Shown: positions 57,689-58,997 of the stretch, piece by piece
How the letters are laid out: every line of letters starts with the position of its first letter
Numbering within the stretch: the stretch's first letter is position 1
From: a virus
Length of the DNA stretch: 58,997 bases
Strand: one strand, 5' to 3'
IMG/VR virus record: IMGVR_UViG_3300018080_008436
Span: 1 to 58,997 of that record
Translations under genes and position numbers: made by a program
Notes under the pieces: generated by a model
Databases searched by the model: none
The model's input: the letters and a program-made list of their open reading frames with translations, nothing else
What the model was told of the DNA's origin: nothing

Positions 57689-58153
57689 TCAGGCATAAGT
57701 CTCCATCTTAAGCACTTCCAATGCTTTTCTGAGTGCTCCCATAACAGGAACATCAATGTTGTCAATATCGAACCATTTCAGTTCTGAGCACTTATCGTGC
57801 TCCATGATATTCGGAACTCCCCGCCAATCTGTTGCTTTGAAGAAGAGAGTGATGTAATGAAGACCTTCTTTTTCGAAGATGACATTCTCGAAGCAAACCT
57901 TCTTTATGTTGATCAGATCGACTCCGATCTCTTCTTTGACTTCTCTCTGGCAACAGGTCAGGAAGTCTTCTCCAATGTCCATATGTCCACCAGGGCAGGC
58001 CCATTTCTCTGACTGGTGAGATCCTTTCCTCTTCATTAGAAGGATCTTTCTGACATGATAGGGGTCATGTTGGACATGGTGTATGAACATGATACCAACT
58101 CCAACCTTGGGGGTATCCTGTTTCTTCTTCATCGGACTGAAATCAACGCTCAT
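57689..58153 (-). CDS. Nudix hydrolase
   Basis: 154 residues from the ATG at 58153. The Nudix box is exact: Gly56-x5-Glu62-x7-Arg70-Glu71-x2-Glu74-Glu75-x-Gly77 (GGHMDIGEDFLTCCQREVKE). Flanking KWACPGG and WRGVPNIMEHDKCSELKWF fit nucleoside-diphosphate-type hydrolases (nucleotide sugars, NADH, (d)NTPs). Substrate unknown. The stop is followed directly by the HNH gene. Confidence 0.85.
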   Translation of the reverse strand: MSVDFSPMKKKQDTPKVGVGIMFIHHVQHDPYHVRKILLMKRKGSHQSEKWACPGGHMDIGEDFLTCCQREVKEEIGVDLINIKKVCFENVIFEKEGLHYITLFFKATDWRGVPNIMEHDKCSELKWFDIDNIDVPVMGALRKALEVLKMETYA

Positions 58154-58175
58154 TGTTCTAACCCATCGATAAATT

Positions 58176-58694
58176 TTAGCGGTTAATGTAAGAGATTCTT
58201 GTGTCATCACTTATTGTTTTTGGGGAAAGCCAGATCAGTTTGGCACATTCTTCATTGGCCACCTTCACAGCAAGATCAACTACCTCGTCATGGTCGAATG
58301 CCATGTCGTCTGGGTGCAGGTCATCTATTTTGACCCATTCCGCTTTTTGAACCTCTTCTGGATTTACATTTAATTCTGGCTTCTCACTTAAGAGGAAATA
58401 GTACACAACAGTGACATATCTACCTCTTGGGTCTCTCCCCTTAGTGCTGATTGCCCCAGCTTGACCGAACATGACAATCCTTTCGTCATGAGGATGAATA
58501 CCCGTTTCTTCCTGAAGCTCCCTCAATGCAGTATCATCTGTATTGAGATCGGTCTCGTCCAAATGTCCACCAGGAACAGCGTATTTGCCCCTGAAAGGTT
58601 CGTTATTCCGTTTGATCAAAAGAATCTCATCTCCGCAGATTACAACTGCATCTGCTGTGACCGATTGCATCGGCCAATCATAAGTATAGGACAT
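58176..58694 (-). CDS. Nudix hydrolase
   Basis: 172 residues. Box GGHLDETDLNTDDTALRELQ then EETGI (Gly43 to Gly65) with one extra residue in the loop, and Arg58, Glu59, Glu62, Glu63 in place. MQSVTADAVVICGDEILLIK is the standard strand before it. Ribosome site GAAGGAACTATAAC. Second Nudix in tandem; the two differ, so they probably act on different substrates. Confidence 0.85.
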   Translation of the reverse strand: MSYTYDWPMQSVTADAVVICGDEILLIKRNNEPFRGKYAVPGGHLDETDLNTDDTALRELQEETGIHPHDERIVMFGQAGAISTKGRDPRGRYVTVVYYFLLSEKPELNVNPEEVQKAEWVKIDDLHPDDMAFDHDEVVDLAVKVANEECAKLIWLSPKTISDDTRISYINR

Positions 58695-58695
58695 G

Positions 58696-58920
58696 TTATA
58701 GTTCCTTCCATTTTTGGATTGCGTGAGGAATTAAGAGTATGGGCCATAGAAATACCCAAATGATAAATATTTTAGCCTCATCTCTCGATGAGAAAAAGGC
58801 TGAGCTTCCTTTTTTGGATAGTGCAAGAAATACTAAAAAGGTGGGAATGCCAAATGTAATCCCAGATACATATGACATGAACAAAATGAAGACAATTATT
58901 CTCAAAGTCATCTCAAGCAT
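58696..58920 (-). CDS. Membrane protein
   Basis: 74 residues with two spans (MTLRIIVFILFMSYVSGITF; FIIWVFLWPILLIPHAIQKW). Ribosome site GTAGGAA close to the ATG. Unrecognised. Confidence 0.7.
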   Translation of the reverse strand: MLEMTLRIIVFILFMSYVSGITFGIPTFLVFLALSKKGSSAFFSSRDEAKIFIIWVFLWPILLIPHAIQKWKEL

Positions 58921-58963
58921 TTCCTACATTCCTTATTGGCCAAATTCAAACTCTTCATCATCT

Positions 58964-58997
58964 TCAACACTCTTCTTCTAGATCTTCATGTTCATAC
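58964..58997 (-). CDS. C-terminal end of a gene entering from the right
   Basis: Frame reads YEHEDLEEEC and a TGA at 58964-58966; the rest lies beyond the window. An acidic C-terminus only. Confidence 0.4.
   Translation of the reverse strand, partial: YEHEDLEEEC

Noticed and set aside
58921-58975. 17-codon frame MMKSLNLANKECRK ahead of the last membrane gene
   Set aside because: Too short and only weakly supported; left uncalled.

Overview
What this is. The window is dense, almost entirely minus-strand coding DNA made of very small genes with strong Shine-Dalgarno (AGGAG) sites, four-base ATGA or TAATG overlaps, several tRNA genes, and many accessory proteins (Nudix, HNH, radical SAM, metallophosphoesterase, ParB-like, Cys-rich mini-proteins). 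There are no ribosomal, metabolic or recognisable structural genes. This fits the accessory (early) region of a large tailed bacteriophage of a bacterium that uses sigma70-like promoters and the standard bacterial code (TGA is a stop throughout). The host cannot be named from the sequence; a plasmid-like element is less likely but not excluded.

Layout. (1) 1-1.9 kb: three unknown genes and a 560-base non-coding block rich in short repeats and a pair of 17-base palindromes. (2) 1.9-31.5 kb: a mosaic of transcription units, most built the same way: a near-identical promoter (TTGACA, 16 bases, TGC-TATGTT), a short leader, one to several small genes, an intrinsic GC-rich terminator, then one or two copies of an A/T-flanked hairpin (GAGTACTACTG / CAGTAGTACTC). 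I count 23 full and 5 half copies, none beyond 30.5 kb. This part also holds tRNA-Arg(TCT), a CAT-anticodon tRNA, tRNA-Leu(TAA), two tRNA-like genes interrupted inside the anticodon loop, a candidate small RNA, and the only plus-strand gene (21574-21993). (3) 31.6-32.3 kb: a 660-base non-coding divide. (4) 32.3-55.2 kb: a close-packed array dominated by about 31 paralogues that share an N-terminal module (IKPIILD ... VYIV ... HSIWT..EEA) joined to very different C-termini (FCSxxC zinc modules, membrane anchors, Cys-rich or acidic tails). Interleaved, mainly at 45-51.5 kb, is a block containing a protein with a Clp-type AAA+ ATPase joined to an FtsH-type M41 zinc peptidase, several zinc-ribbon proteins and a helical-repeat protein. 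(5) 55.2-59 kb: membrane proteins, a coiled-coil protein, an HNH endonuclease and two Nudix hydrolases.

How it may work together (inference). Part 2 looks like independently exchangeable early-gene cassettes whose promoters, terminators and hairpins are shared; in four places the hairpin arm itself supplies the stop codon of a gene, which suggests that the repeats mark recombination joints, as described for promoter/stem-loop cassettes in T4-like phages. Part 4 looks like one long translationally coupled operon in which a single small domain was duplicated many times and given new tails; this array is the best candidate for an undescribed system. Many genes under 60 codons were found by reading the gaps between larger genes; start sites were chosen by Shine-Dalgarno position and stop/start overlap.
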